Assembly: GCA_026636295.1 (NCBI GenBank) | Contig: CP089457.1 | Span: 62,001 to 126,000, forward strand | Direction: 5' to 3' | DNA length: 64,000 bases | Source of the DNA: Medakamo hakoo | Taxonomy: Eukaryota; Chlorophyta; Trebouxiophyceae; Coccomyxaceae | Part shown: one piece after another, positions 52,628-63,901 of the stretch | How the letters are laid out: each line of letters begins with the position of its first letter | Position numbering within the stretch: the first letter of the stretch is position 1 | Notes under the pieces: generated by a model | What the model was told of the DNA's origin: nothing | Database searches by the model: none | What the model saw: the letters and a program-made list of their open reading frames with translations, nothing else | Made by a program: the position numbers and the translations under genes

Positions 52628-54422
52628 ACCTGCCTCACCCCCGGCCTGACCTCCGCCCTCTCCCCCCGCTTTTCGCCCGACGGCTCCACCCTCGTCTTCC
52701 TGTCGCACGAGGCGGCAGCCCGGTCGGGCGTCCACAACGCGACCGCGGCGCTGCTGAAGCTGCCCTGGGATAGGCGGGCCGCGGCGCCGGCCGGTCCGCC
52801 GGACGTCGTGGTGCCGGTCGTCCCCGTGCCGGCGCCTGGTGGCGCGTCGCCCGCCGCGTCGGCCGCGCCGCCCACCGACCTGGGAGGCGCCTTCCCAGGC
52901 CTCTACTGCACGTCCCTGCCCGACCGCCCGTTCTTGGACGGCGGCCGGCGGCTGGCCCTGACCTCCCAGTGGGGCGCGACGGCGGAAGTGGTGGTCGTGG
53001 ACCTGGCGGCCCGGGCTGTCGCGCCCGCGGGCGACCGGTCCGCCTTCCCGGTGCGTCGTGTGTGGGGGGCGTGGGGCGTGGGCGTGGGGTGGGCAGACGC
53101 TCTCGGCTCCTCGTCCTCGACCCTTTCGTTTCGCTTCCCCCTCGTTTTCCACCATCCTCACAAAAAAAAACTCTCCATCCCGCTCTCGCTCTCTTTCTCC
53201 GTTCCTTTTCCTTCTCCCTCACCGCCGCCGATCCCCACGCCCATGTCTCTCGTCCCACCCCCAGGGCTCGTGGGCATTTTTAGCGGCCGGAGGAGGATGG
53301 GCGGCCGCCGCCGTCTCCCACCCCGCCCGACCACCAGAAGTCGTGGTCATCGACATGGCGGGCGGCCTGGGCGGGCGCGGGGCCAGCGGGTCCGCCGAAG
53401 CACAGGCCGACCGCCCGGCCTGGCGCCGCCTGCTGGTCGGCGGCGGCGCGCCCGGCGGGGCCGACCCCGCCGCCCGGCGCGACGCCCCGCCTCCTCGGCT
53501 GTTACGCCCGCCCGCCGCGTCGGCGCTGGAAGGCGTGACGTGGCGGGTGTTGCGGGCGAAAGCGCCGGACGTAGGCGCGCGCAGCGACGCGGGCGGCAGT
53601 GGCGCCCACCCGCCGCCGCCGCCGCTGCCGCCCGTCGAGGCCGTCGTCATCTCGCCCCCCAACGCCCGCCCCCCACCCCCCGGCCTGCTCATCCCGCACG
53701 GCGGCCCGCACTCGGCGCACGCCGACGGCTGGTCGCCGCCCATCGCGTTCCTGGTGGGCCTGGGGTACGCCGCCATTCTCGTGAATTTCCGCGGGTCCAC
53801 CGGCTACGGCGAGGCGGGCGTCCAGGCCCTGCCGGGCTTCATCGGCACCGCGGACGTCGCGGACTGCATGGCGGCCCGGGACGCGGCGGTGGAGGCCGGC
53901 CTGGTCGACGGACGGCGCATCGCCCTGCTCGGCGGGTCGCACGGCGGGTTCCTGGCCGCGTCGCTGGCGGGGCGCCACCCGTCGGCCTGGAAGGCGGCCA
54001 TCCTGCGCAACCCCGTGACGGACCTGGCCCTCATGTCCGGCGTCACCGACATCGCGGACTGGACGTATGTGGAGGCGCTGGGGTCGGTGGCCGGGCGGGC
54101 GCGCGCGCGCCCGGACCCGACGCCGGCCGACCTCGCGGCCTTCCGGTCCGTCTCTCCCATTTCCTTGGTGCACGCCGTCACGGCGCCCATGCTGTTCTTG
54201 TTGGGTGGGGGCGACCGGCGCGTGCCGCCCGCGGACGCGCAGCGGTATGTCAACGCGCTGCGGGCGCGTGGGGCCGGGGGTGAAGGCGAGGCGGCTGCCG
54301 CGCCGCCGCCGCCGCCGTGCCGCGTGCTGATGTTCCCGGAGGACGGCCACCCCCTGGACAAGCCGCAGACGGAGTTTGAGAGCTTCATGGAGGTGGCAGC
54401 CTGGTTGAAGGCGTGGCTGTGA
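51416..54422 (+). CDS. Acylaminoacyl-peptidase-like serine peptidase (S9)
   Basis: Exons 51416-53050 and 53265-54422 (GTGCGT...CCCCAG), 930 aa; the family usually has about 730, the excess being Gly/Pro/Ala loops. The first 550 residues are a beta-propeller with FSPDGSTLVFLS and WAQKDVAGNRVRRF; exon 2 completes it and carries the alpha/beta-hydrolase domain: LIPHGGPHSAHADGWSPP, YAAILVNFRGSTGYGEA, nucleophile Ser770 in LLGGSHGGFLAA, Asp862 in GGGDRRVPP and His906 in EDGHPLDKPQTE. The enzyme removes N-acylated amino acids from peptides and clears oxidised proteins, in plants in cytosol and plastid. RNPVTDLALMSGVTDIADWT is typical of the APEH subgroup. Confidence 0.92.
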
Positions 54423-54792
54423 TCCCACACAAAAACACGGCCTGCTCCCGGGAGCGGTGGACCGCTGGTGTGTTCATTCGTGTGGACGGGGTGAGAGGAA
54501 AAACACGGGTGTGGCGGCTCTGTATCTTTGGCTTTCCAATGCTTTAAGTTGAAATGAGTCATTTGGCTGTTCAGGGCGCCAGTCCCGTGGAGGCGCGGTG
54601 CACGGGCCGGAGGGCGGAGAGCGCGGGATGGGGGGAGAGGGGATGGGAGGCGGTTGGTTGACGGGCGGCGTTGCCCAGACGCGGGAAGAAAAAAATCGCA
54701 GCGGCCGTCCGACGCCGCTGGTGGCTGCTTGGACGGCTTGCTTTTTCTTTCTGCCTGTGTGTACGCACAGGTCTGCGCCACTCTTGCCGCCA
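54423..54792. other. Spacer between peptidase gene and TPR gene
   Basis: 370 bases, tandem orientation, relatively A/T-rich around 54520-54570. A 12-base palindrome (GCTCCCGGGAGC) lies at 54444-54455. No TGTAA and no coding signal recognised. Confidence 0.4.
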
Positions 54793-56112
54793 ATGACGGA
54801 TGGGGTGCGTCAGGTTAGATGGCCCTCCTGCCGCACCAAAACGCGCCGCGCGCGCCGATGCAACACGCGCGTGCGGCGCACCCACCCTCACGCGAAACCC
54901 GCCTCTCCCCTCCCAACCCGCACGCTCCAGGCAACCACGACCGCGCTCAGGCGAGCGACCGCAGCGCTGGATGGCGGCCGCACCCCTCTCCCTCCCCCTC
55001 CACCGGACGCGGACGCCGCCTCCCAGTTGGAGCGGGCGGCGGCGCTGGTCGCCAACGCGGCCGCGGGTGAGGCGGCCGCCTCCCAACCGTCATCCCCGCC
55101 GTCTTCCTCCGCCGCGGCTGGCGCGTGCGCCGCGGCCCTAGCCCTCCAAGAACGGGCGGCGCGCGTGCCCGCGGGCACGGCCGAACGCACACGCCTCCTG
55201 GAAAAGGCGTGCGCCAAGTACGCGGAAGCGGCCGGGCTGTCGACCAGGCTGCCCCCTGGCGCGGCGTACAACAAGGCCGTGGCGCAGTCGGAGCTGGCGC
55301 GGGTCGCGCCGGCCGGCCCCGAGCGCACCGCAGCCCTCCGCGCCGCAGCAGACGCGTACGCCGCCGCCGTCGCGGCCGACCCCACCCCACAAGCCCTCAA
55401 CAATTTTGGCCTGGTCTGCCACGAGCTGGCGGGCGAAGCTGCGGGGGGTGGGGCCGACAAGGCGGCGCTGGCGGCCGGGGCGGTCGCGCGCTTCAGGGCG
55501 GCGCTGCGGTCGTTCCCCGGCTTTGACCGGGCTGTCTACAATTTGGGCACGGTGCTGTACGCGCAGGGAGATGACCGAGCGACGGCCGCACAGTGCGTCG
55601 CGCTGGCGGCCGCACTCGCGCCGTCTGCAGATGTGTACCGCCGGTCGCTGGCGGCCGTGCGCCACCTGCTCCCCCTGCCCCACCTGCGCGCCGGCTGGCT
55701 GCTTGCGCCGGACGGAAGTGGTGGAGACGACAGCTCGCCCCTCCCACGCGTGCTCGAACACTGGCGGCCGCGGTGGTACGTGCTGGACGCGGCCGGCCTG
55801 CGGACCGTGGCGGGCAAGGGCGGTGAGGCGCCGGCCGCGCTGGCGGTTGCGGCGGGCGAGCGAGAAACAACCACCTCACCCCACCCGCCTCCGCCGTCGC
55901 TGCCCCTCTCCGCGCTTGGCGGGGCTGTGCGCGTGTCTGACCCCGCCCTCCCGGCCGGCCACGCATGGTGGGTCCCTCCCTCTCACTACTTTGTGGCGGC
56001 GACCGCACCGGACGCGGACGGGTGGGTGGACGCGTGCGTGGTGGGCGGCCACGCCGCCTCGGTGCCAGGGGCGGCGGACGCGTTGCGTGCGGCGCTGGGC
56101 GGCGTGCAATGA
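54793..56112 (+). CDS. TPR protein with C-terminal PH-like domain, unknown function
   Basis: A 12-base first exon (54793-54804, MTDG) with GTGCGT donor joins exon 54931-56112 in phase 0; 397 aa. The TPR-like part (about 45-260) has LLEKACAKYAEAAGLSTRLP, YNKAVAQSELARVA, PTPQALNNFGLVCHELAG and FDRAVYNLGTVLYAQGDDRA. From about 275, HLRAGWLLAPDGS, LEHWRPRWYVLDAAGLRTV and the later HYFVAATAPDADGWVDACV have the strand pattern of a pleckstrin-homology-like domain (K/R..W....F.L). Plants have proteins combining TPR with a PH-like end, with no function known to me. An alternative start in the longer open frame upstream cannot be excluded. Confidence 0.72.
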   Translation: MTDGVRQVRWPSCRTKTRRARRCNTRVRRTHPHAKPASPLPTRTLQATTTALRRATAALDGGRTPLPPPPPDADAASQLERAAALVANAAAGEAAASQPSSPPSSSAAAGACAAALALQERAARVPAGTAERTRLLEKACAKYAEAAGLSTRLPPGAAYNKAVAQSELARVAPAGPERTAALRAAADAYAAAVAADPTPQALNNFGLVCHELAGEAAGGGADKAALAAGAVARFRAALRSFPGFDRAVYNLGTVLYAQGDDRATAAQCVALAAALAPSADVYRRSLAAVRHLLPLPHLRAGWLLAPDGSGGDDSSPLPRVLEHWRPRWYVLDAAGLRTVAGKGGEAPAALAVAAGERETTTSPHPPPPSLPLSALGGAVRVSDPALPAGHAWWVPPSHYFVAATAPDADGWVDACVVGGHAASVPGAADALRAALGGVQ

Positions 56113-56204
56113 TGAAAGATGAAGAATTGACACACGCCCGCTGGAGGCGCGCCGGCGCGCGCGCCGCGCGCCTCTCCTTCACAGCAGCAACCTCTCCTCC
56201 GCGA

Positions 56205-59200
56205 ATGGGGAGCAGCAACAAAAAGCGCCCAGCGTCCGGCGGCTCTAAACCGCCGGCCAAGTCACCTGTCAAGCCACGCGGAGGCCCGGCTTCCGCGGCC
56301 GACAAGAAAAAGGGGAAAGCCGGCGCGCCGGCGGCCAAAAAAGCGCGGCGCGGCAACGCGTCTGCCGGCGGCCCGTCTTCGCTTCCGCGCCCGCCACCCC
56401 CACCACCCGCGTCCCGCGCCACTCGGCCGTCCACCATGGACGGAGACGGGCGTCCGCCACCACGTCGTGGTCGTGGTGAAGAGGACGACGATGATGACGA
56501 AGACATGGTGCGTGGTTTTTGCTGGTCCTTGGCGCTCCGCCGGCGTGCGGTTTGCGGGGTCGGGGGAGGAAAAGCAATGGAGACAAAAAGAAACGGCCCG
56601 CGGCCACGCCACCCGCCCTTGCTTCAATCCTGCCCGCCCGCCCAGGCCATGGCTGGTACCTGCCGTACTCGCCCGTCGTGGCGCACCATCGACCAAGGCG
56701 GAGATGCCTACGCCTTTCGCCCCTCCCCACCGCCAGCGCTGCGCGCTCCGCTGCCCAATGCCCTCTCACAAACACTTCCGCCTCCTACTCACAGGGCATG
56801 CACGGCGCCGACCCCTTCGGCCGGGCCATGACCAGCAGGTGAGGGGATGTCCATGGGCGCGGGTTGAAAGGAAAGGAAAACGGCTCCCTCCGCCCTCCCG
56901 CCCTCGCTGCTCCACACAACCCTGCGCGCACACGCACCCCACCCCACCCCACACGCACACGCACACGCACCCCACCCCACCCCATCCCCCATCCCCCATC
57001 CCATCCAACACCCAGCGCCCTCCACGGCCTGCTCCGCAAGCTGGGCGCGGGCTTGGGCGGCGGCGGCCCCTCCGACGGCGGCTACGGCGGCGGCGGACCC
57101 GCCTCCCGCGTCCGGTCCTTGCTGGCCGGCCTGACGTCCGGCGACGACGGGGCCGCCCTCGCGTCGCTGGCCTCGCTCAACGACCTGCTGGCCGTCGCGG
57201 CGGAGGACGCGGCGGCGGGGCTGCCGCTGGACGCCCTGGCGGCCGCCCTGGTCCCCCTGCTGAGCGCGGAACACAGCCCGGACCTCATGCTGTTGGCCGC
57301 CCGGGCGGTGACGTTCCTGGCAGACGCGGCGCCGCCGGCCGCGGGCGGCGCGCTCCTGCGCGCGGGCGCGGCGCCCGCGCTGGCCGCCCGCCTGACGGCC
57401 ATCGAGTACATCGACCTGGCCGAACAGGCGTTGGCGGGGTTGGACCGCCTGGCGACCGAGCACCCGCGCGCCGTCCTGGGCGCGGGTGGCATGGGCGCGG
57501 CGCTGGGCTTCATCGACTTTTTCCCGACGGGCGTGCAGCGCGCGGCGGCCGGCCTGGCCGCCAAGATGGCGCGGGGGTTTGCGCCCCCGCCGTCCGGCTG
57601 GTCGTCGTCGTCGCGCCCGTCCACAGACGACGTCGAGCTCGCCATCAACTCCATCCCGCTGCTCGCCCCGCTCCTGCACTCGGGCGACGGCCGCGTCGTC
57701 GAGTGCGCGGTCTCCGCGCTGGGCCGGACGGCCGGGCTGCTGGGCGCGGCCGCTGCCGGCGGCTCCACCGCCGCCGCTGACGCGTTTGGCTCCGCCGGCC
57801 TGCTCGCGTCCGCGCTCCAGTTAACGGGCGCTGCCATCGTGGAAGGCGCGGCGTCCACGCCCCTGTCCCCGCCCACCTTCTTCGGCCTCGTCCGCCTGCT
57901 GGCCACGGCCGCAGCCGCGTCGGGCGACGCGGCGGCCGCCATCCTCGACGGCGGCGGCCTGGCCACGGCGACGGCCCTCTTGGCCACGTCCCCGCTCCTG
58001 TGCGGGCGTGCCGCCGATCCGGGCGCCCCCCTGCGCTCGCCCGACCAGCTGGCGGCGGTGCTGGATTTGGTCGTGGCCGTCCTGCCGCCCGTCGCGGGGC
58101 CGGCGGCAGTGGTGATGAGCGGGCTGACCCCCGGCGCGCCGCCGCCGGCCGCGCCGCCGGCCGCCGCCGCCCGGGCCGCGGCCTGTGAAGCCACGCCAGG
58201 TGCGGGGGCCTCCGCCGCCAACCTCCTCCCCCACCTCATCGCCGCCCACGACGCGGCGGCCGCGCCGGAGCTGCGGGCCGGGTGTGTCGGCGCCGCGCTC
58301 GCGGCCGTCGCTGCGGCTGCTCCACCCGCCGCCCTGGAAGCCGCGCTGACCGACGCGCCCGCTTCTTCCTGGGTGGCGTCGCTGCTGCGCGCACGCGACC
58401 CGGCGGCCGTGGCGGGTGGCGTCGTGCTCGCGGAAGCCCTGCACGCCAGGCTGCCGGCCGTGTTCGACGTCACCTTCCCAAAGGAGGGCGTCGTGTCTGC
58501 GCTCCAGCGCTTGGCCGCGGGCGGCGGCGGCGGCGGCCACCCGCCCGCCGCCCCGACCACCACTCGCGCTTCCTCCCGCCTGCGCGGCCGCCGCGGCACG
58601 GACGATGACGCCGGCGGACCGGCCGCGCCCGCGCGCCCGCCTGCCCCGAGCCCTGGCGGCTTGCGTGACGCGGCCGCCGCGCGCGCGGCGCTGTTCCTGG
58701 CGGCGCACTTCCCCGCGTACGCCGCGTGCGCCGGCACGGGAGGCGGCGGCGGGGACGCGGCCGGTCCGCCGGTCGTTGAAACCGAAGGATCTGCTGCCCT
58801 GCGGGCCGCGGTCGAAGCTTTAAAGTCGGTCGGCACGGACGCGGCCGCGTCGTCCGCCGCCTTTTCCCACCTGCTCGCCCTGACCGCGGGCGCGGGCCCG
58901 GGCGGCCGCGTCTCCTCGCACGAGCTGCTGGCGGCGGGCGTGGCGCCCGGCCTGCGCGCGTTCCTGCAGGGCGAAGACCTGAAGGACGTGCCAGGCGGCG
59001 CGGCTGCTTTGGCCGCCCGCCTGGCCGCGGCGTTGGAGGCCGGCCGGGCGGCCGTCCCCGGCGCCGGCGGGGCCGCCGCACAGTCCGGCCCCGCGCTCGG
59101 CCCGCTCGTCCGGTGCCTGCTGGACGCCCTGACGTCGGCGGAGCGCTTCCCCGTCAGCATCGGGGCGCCGTCGCCGACCGCGCCCACCGCCGGTCCGGCC

Positions 59201-62200
59201 ACCCGGCCGGGCAGCTACGGCGGCTCCGCGACCGCCCCGCCCCCGCCGTCCGCGTCCCTCGGCGCGGGCCTGGCCACGCTCTCCCAGCCGCTCAAGCTGC
59301 GCCTGGTGCGCGAGCCCGGCCCGGGCGGCGCCCGCTTGCGCGACATCGGCGCGGCTGTCGTCCTGGTCGAACCCTTGGCCACGCTGGGCGCGGTGGAAGA
59401 CTTCCTGTGGCCGCGCGTGTGCCCGCAAGACGGCGGCGACGGGAGCGGTGGTGGTGGCGGGAGTGGGCGCGGCGGTGGCGGGCGCGCGCCAGCGCCGCCA
59501 CCCACCCGCGCCCGCGCCGCGCCCGCCCCACCTCCTCCTGCCGAGCCTGACGACGAAGACCGGCGCCTGACCCGGGCGGCGGCCGCCCGGGCGGCCGCTG
59601 CCGGCGGCGGCCGCGGCCGGCGCGCGTTGTCGGTTGACGCCCCGATGTCGGGCCCGAGCGAAGAGGACGACGAGCCGCTGGAAATGGACGACGACGATGA
59701 CAGCGACGGTGAGGACGCCGGCTACGACGCCATGGACGACGACGGCGGTGCGGCCGACTTCCCCTCCGACGACGACGACGACGACGACGGCGGAGGCGGC
59801 GGCTTTGCGTTTGACGAAGACGACGAGTTTGAGGGCGCGGCCGCGGCAGCGGCGGCCGCCACCGCCGCCGCTGCGGACGCGGGCGCGCCTGGTCGCTCCT
59901 ACGCCGGCGTCGCTGCTGTCGCCGGCCCGCGCCTCGTCTTCCGCGTGCCGGGCGCGGCCGGCGGCGGGGCGCCCGACGCCGCCGCCCCCGCTGTCGAGCC
60001 GTCGTCGTCGGTGTTCCAGGCGTTGCAGGCCGCGGCGCTGCGGTGTGCGGCGACCGCCGCTGCCTCTGAAGACGGCGGCGGGCCGGCGCCTCCACCGCTG
60101 GCCGGCCGGCGCCTGTGGGAGGTCGTCCACACGGTCACCTACGGCGTGGCGGGCGGGGGCGGTGAGGGCGGCGGGACGCCCGGGCGGGGGCGCCGGTCGA
60201 CCACCGGCGGCGAGCCCGCGCCGCCCGGTCCGACCGCGACCGCGCCGCCGCCGCCGCCGCCCGCCTGGCTCGCCTCCCTGCCCGGCCCCATCGCCGCCGT
60301 CGCGTGCGCGGCCCCGCCGCCCGGCATGCCGCTCGCCTCACCCGACGCGCCCGACCTCCTGGCGGCGCTGGCGGCGTTGCACGCCCTGAACGCGGGCGCC
60401 GGCCGTGTCGCGGCCGCGGCCGCCGTCGCGGCCGGCGCGCCCCCGCCTCTCTCCCTGCCACCGCCTCCGCTGCCGCCGGCGGCCTTCACCTCCCCGCGCC
60501 TGGCATCCCGCCTGGCCCTGGCCCTGCAAGACGCCCTGGCCGTGTGCGGGGGCGGCCTGCCGCCCTGGGCGCCCGCGGTCGCGGGCGGCGGCGCGGCCTG
60601 GCTGGTCCCCGCGGCCGGCCGCGCCCACTACGCCCGCTGCACCGCCTTCGGCCTCGGCCGCGCCCTGGCCGCGCTGGCGTCCGGCCCGGGCGGGAGCGGG
60701 CTGGGGTCCGACGCCTCGACCGATGGCGGGTCGGGCGACGGCGGGCGGGACGGCGGCGGCCGCGACGACGGGCGGGGGGGCGGCTCCGCCGCCGGCCGGC
60801 TCGGCCGCCTGGCCCGCCTGCGCGTGCGCGTGCCGCGCGGCGCGCCCCTGTCCAGCGCGTCCGCCGCCCTGGCCTCCCACGCCTCGTCCCGCGCGGTCCT
60901 GGAGTTTGAGTTTGCGGGCGAGCCGGGCACGGGTCTGGGCCCGACGCTGGAGTGGTACGCGCTCGCGTCGGGCGCGTTTGCGGGCGGCGGGCTGGGCATG
61001 TGGCGCGGCGACGGCGCCGCGCCCGGCGCGGGCGGCGCGCCGCGCGCGCCGTCGGCAGACGGCGCGCCGCCGTCCGGCCCGCCCGCCCCGGCCCTCCCCG
61101 CCGACGCCCTGCTCTTTCCAGCGCCCATCCCGCCCGGCCCCGCCTCCACGCCCTCCGCCCCCGTCCCGACTCGCTTCCGCACGCTCGGCCGCCTGGCCGG
61201 CCGCGCCGCGCTCGACGGCCGTCTGCTGGCCGACCTCGCGGTCGCGCCCGCCTTTTGGCGCGCCGTCCTGGCGCCGCCCGGCGGGCCGCCGTCCTCCGCC
61301 TGTGCTGCCCTGGGTCCACTGGGGCTGTACGACCTGCGCGGGTTCGACCCGGCGTTGGGCGCGGCCATGGAAGGCCTGGCGGCCGCGGCCGTGGCGGTGG
61401 AGGCGGGGGAGGCCTGTCCGACAGTCGGCGGCGTGCCCCTCGCAGACCTCGCCCTCGCCTGGGAGCTACCCGGCTACCCGGCCTACCCGCTGCCCCTGCC
61501 CCCCGGGTGCACCGTCGCCCCAGACTGCGTCGACGCCACCAACGTCGGCTTCTACGTGGCCGCCGTCGTGGACGCGATCGTGGGGGCAGGCATCGCCCCC
61601 GCGCTCGACGCGTTTCGGTCCGGCTTTGCGGACGCCGCGCCGCTGGCGGCCCTCGCCCCCTTCTCCCCCGCTGAGATCGACGCCCTGCTGTGCGGCGTGT
61701 CCGGCTCGGGCGCGGCGGCCGAAGCCGCCTGGTCCCGGCCGGCGCTGGCGGCCGCCATCCGGTTCGACCACGGGTACACGCCGTCCTCGGCGGTCGCGTC
61801 CCATTTCTTGGACGCCCTGGCCTCCTTCTCGCCCGCCGAGCGGGCGGCCTTCCTGCGCTTCGCGACGGGGTCGCCCCGCCTGCCGCCCGGGGGGCTGGCT
61901 GCCCTGCACCCGCGCCTGACGGTCGTGCGCAAGCACCCGACAGGCGGGGGCGGGGGCGGCGGCCGCGGCGGCGGCGGCGACCTCGGCACGTCTGTAGGCG
62001 GCGGCGGGCCCGGCGGCACGCCCGCCTCGCTTGGCGGGCCGGGCCCGGTCGCCGCCTCCGCTCCACAGGGCTCCGGCGGCGGCGGCCCCCTCGCCGCGTC
62101 CTCGTCCGGCCCCCCCGGCCCCGCGGACGGCGACTTGCCGTCCGTCATGACGTGCGCCAACTACCTCAAGCTGCCGCCCTATTCCTCGGCGGGCGTCGCG

Positions 62201-62257
62201 CGGGAGCGGCTGCTGTACGCGATGGCGGAGGGGCAGGGCAGCTTCCAGCTGTCGTAG
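56205..62257 (+). CDS. UPL3: UPL3/KAKTUS-type HECT E3 ubiquitin ligase
   Basis: Exons 56205-56507, 56795-56838 and 57016-62257; phases 0 and 2 agree; 1862 aa, close to the roughly 1890 of plant UPL3. A basic, disordered nuclear-type N-terminus with a DEDDDDDEDM run precedes SALHGLLRKLGAGLG, the usual start of the UPL3/UPL4 armadillo region (residues about 115-450). A long Ala/Gly/Asp-rich middle includes an acidic block near residue 1010-1060. The HECT domain starts near residue 1410: VLEFEFAGEPGTGLGPTLEW, LGRLAGRAALDGRLLADLAV, NVGFYVAAVVDAI, and ends MTCANYLKLPPYSSAGVARE with the catalytic Cys at residue 1829. Plant UPL3 targets regulators of trichome growth, seed lipid and salicylate signalling; the algal target is unknown. 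Intron 2 contains a CCCCA/CACG repeat. Confidence 0.92.
56934..56985. repeat. CACCCC / ACGC repeats in UPL3 intron 2
   Basis: Alternating blocks of CCCCA units and CACACG units within the second UPL3 intron. Confidence 0.85.
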
Positions 62258-62483
62258 GGAGGGGTGTGGGGTGTGGGTGTAGACCCGGTGGGGTTGTGTG
62301 TGTGTGGCGCTTGCCTGGCCTGGCCTGCTGCCTTGCTTTGTGGGACGGGGAACGGGAGGGAGAGCCACAGGGGGCAGCAGAGAGCGCACGGGTGCGCTTT
62401 TTTTTCCTGTTCTGTGTCGAGAGTCGGCTTGCTTTGTTTGTTTTTCCTTTCTACAGTCTAAGTCCACACAGCCCCTCTCACAC
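62258..62483. terminator. Convergent 3' region UPL3 / DPM3
   Basis: 226 bases between stop codons; T-rich at 62398-62460. No TGTAA seen on either strand. Confidence 0.45.
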
Positions 62484-63129
62484 TCAACCAGACGTGTCGA
62501 GCACCCCACGGGCGATGAGGTCGGCCCGGGCGGCGGCGATGTCCTGTCCGGTGCGGGGAATGAGGGGCGTGGGGAGGTGAGAGGGTGTGGGTCGCGATGG
62601 AATGGGATGGGATGGAGAGGGGAGGGGGGGGAGGCGGCCTCCGCGCCGTTACCTTTTGCAGGGCCGCCGCGTCGTCCGGGCAGTCCTTGAAGGAGGCGAT
62701 GCCAATGAGGAGCAGGATCAGGGCGTACAAGCCAAAGGACGCGACGGCGGCGAGGGGAGCCTGGCGGGGTGGGAGTGGAGGGATGGGGGTGAGCGGAAGG
62801 GCGCGCGGCGCGAAAGGTTGAAACGCGATGGGCTTTGGCTTGCCGCGCGCGCAGAGCCAGGAATGAAGGCGTCTGGCCGCCACTGCCCAGCTTCCCAATT
62901 AGCCGACTCGTTTGCACACCCGCTGGGCGTGTGGGTGGTGGAATAAAGTCCCCGCATGCGGCCGACGTGTCGCGCGTCGAAACACCACCCCTGCGCTGCG
63001 CCTCCATCCATTTCTCACCAGCAGCACGCCCGTCCGGGCCGCTCCCTCCAGCTCGGGACGGGCCAGGGCGGCCGCCCAGGCGGCGGCCGCGACGGCCGTG
63101 CCCAGGGCCAGCTTGTGGATGCGCAGCAT
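62484..63129 (-). CDS. DPM3: Dolichol-phosphate mannose synthase subunit 3
   Basis: Exons 63019-63129, 62653-62760 and 62484-62543, all phase 0; 92 aa, the family size. Two hydrophobic helices (LALGTAVAAAAWAA and the one starting APLAAVASFGLYALILLLIG) are followed by the DPM3 signature ASFKDCPDDAAALQ and the coiled, charged end DIAAARADLIARGVLD. In animals and plants DPM3 anchors the catalytic DPM1 to the ER membrane through this C-terminal helix; the enzyme makes dolichol-phosphate mannose for N-glycans, GPI anchors and O- or C-mannosylation. It shares a 204-base divergent promoter with RPB4. Confidence 0.93.
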
Positions 63130-63333
63130 TTCTGTTTGGAGTGGGTGGGGCGTTTGCTTCGCGCGCTCGCTCGCTCACGTTTTTTGTTTTGTGAAGCAGC
63201 AAAACAGCGGCCACGGCCGCTCTGCAGCTGCAGGCCAATCACTCGTCGTCTTTTTTTCGTGCGGGGTGGGCTGAGAGGCGCACGCGGAGGGGCTTGTCCT
63301 CTCTAACTCGCACACCGCACGCACGCACGCGCC
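63130..63333. promoter_or_regulatory. Divergent promoter DPM3 / RPB4
   Basis: 204 bases between outward-facing start codons. Contains T-runs (63180-63190 and 63250-63257); no TATA box evident. Confidence 0.45.
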
Positions 63334-63901
63334 ATGACCGAGCCGGCTGACGCCGCGGGCGAGGCCCTGCCCAAAGGTGGGGAGGAAGGGAGCGGGCGCG
63401 CGTGGCTTTTTCCTCCGCCCCCCCCCCCCCCCCCCCGCGGTCTGCCAGCGACCACGGCCTGTGCCCGCGCTCACGCACCCTCCACCCCGCCCCGCCCACA
63501 CAGAATTCGAGACCGCCCGCCCGCTCGCCCTGCCCGAAGTCCGCGCCATCCTAGCCGCCCGCCGCACCAAGCAGGAGGAGGAGGAGGGCGCGGCCGCGCC
63601 GCCGCCGCCGCTGCAAGCGAAAGCGCTCGCGTACGCCGAGCGCTTCGACGCCATCCGGTCCGCTGTGCGGGCGGACGAGGCGGCGGCGGCCCTGGGCGCG
63701 CGGGGAGTGCTCACGCCCGCAGAAGCGGCCGCGCTGATTAACCTGATGCCGGGCACGGCGGAGGAGGCGCGCGCGCTCATTCCGAGCTTGGGTGGTGAGG
63801 GCGGCGGCGGCGACGCGGGGGACGGCGGTGGGCGGGCCCTGGGCGACGCGGAGCTGCAGGAGATCCTGGACGAGCTGCAGACGTTCAAGGGGTTAGACTG
63901 A
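63334..63901 (+). CDS. RPB4: RNA polymerase II subunit RPB4
   Basis: Exons 63334-63376 and 63504-63901 (GTGGGG...ACACAG), phase 1; 146 aa. EFETARPLALPEVRAILAAR is the RPB4-family opening; the C-terminal half GVLTPAEAAALINLMP, GTAEEARALIPSLGG and LGDAELQEILDELQTFKGLD matches RPB4, whose conserved end is EEAK.LIPSL....D.ELQ.ILD.I.T. The related Pol III subunit RPC9 lacks the EEA..LIPSL stretch, which favours Pol II. RPB4 with RPB7 forms the stalk of Pol II. TGTAA at 63910-63914 is the likely poly(A) signal. Confidence 0.88.
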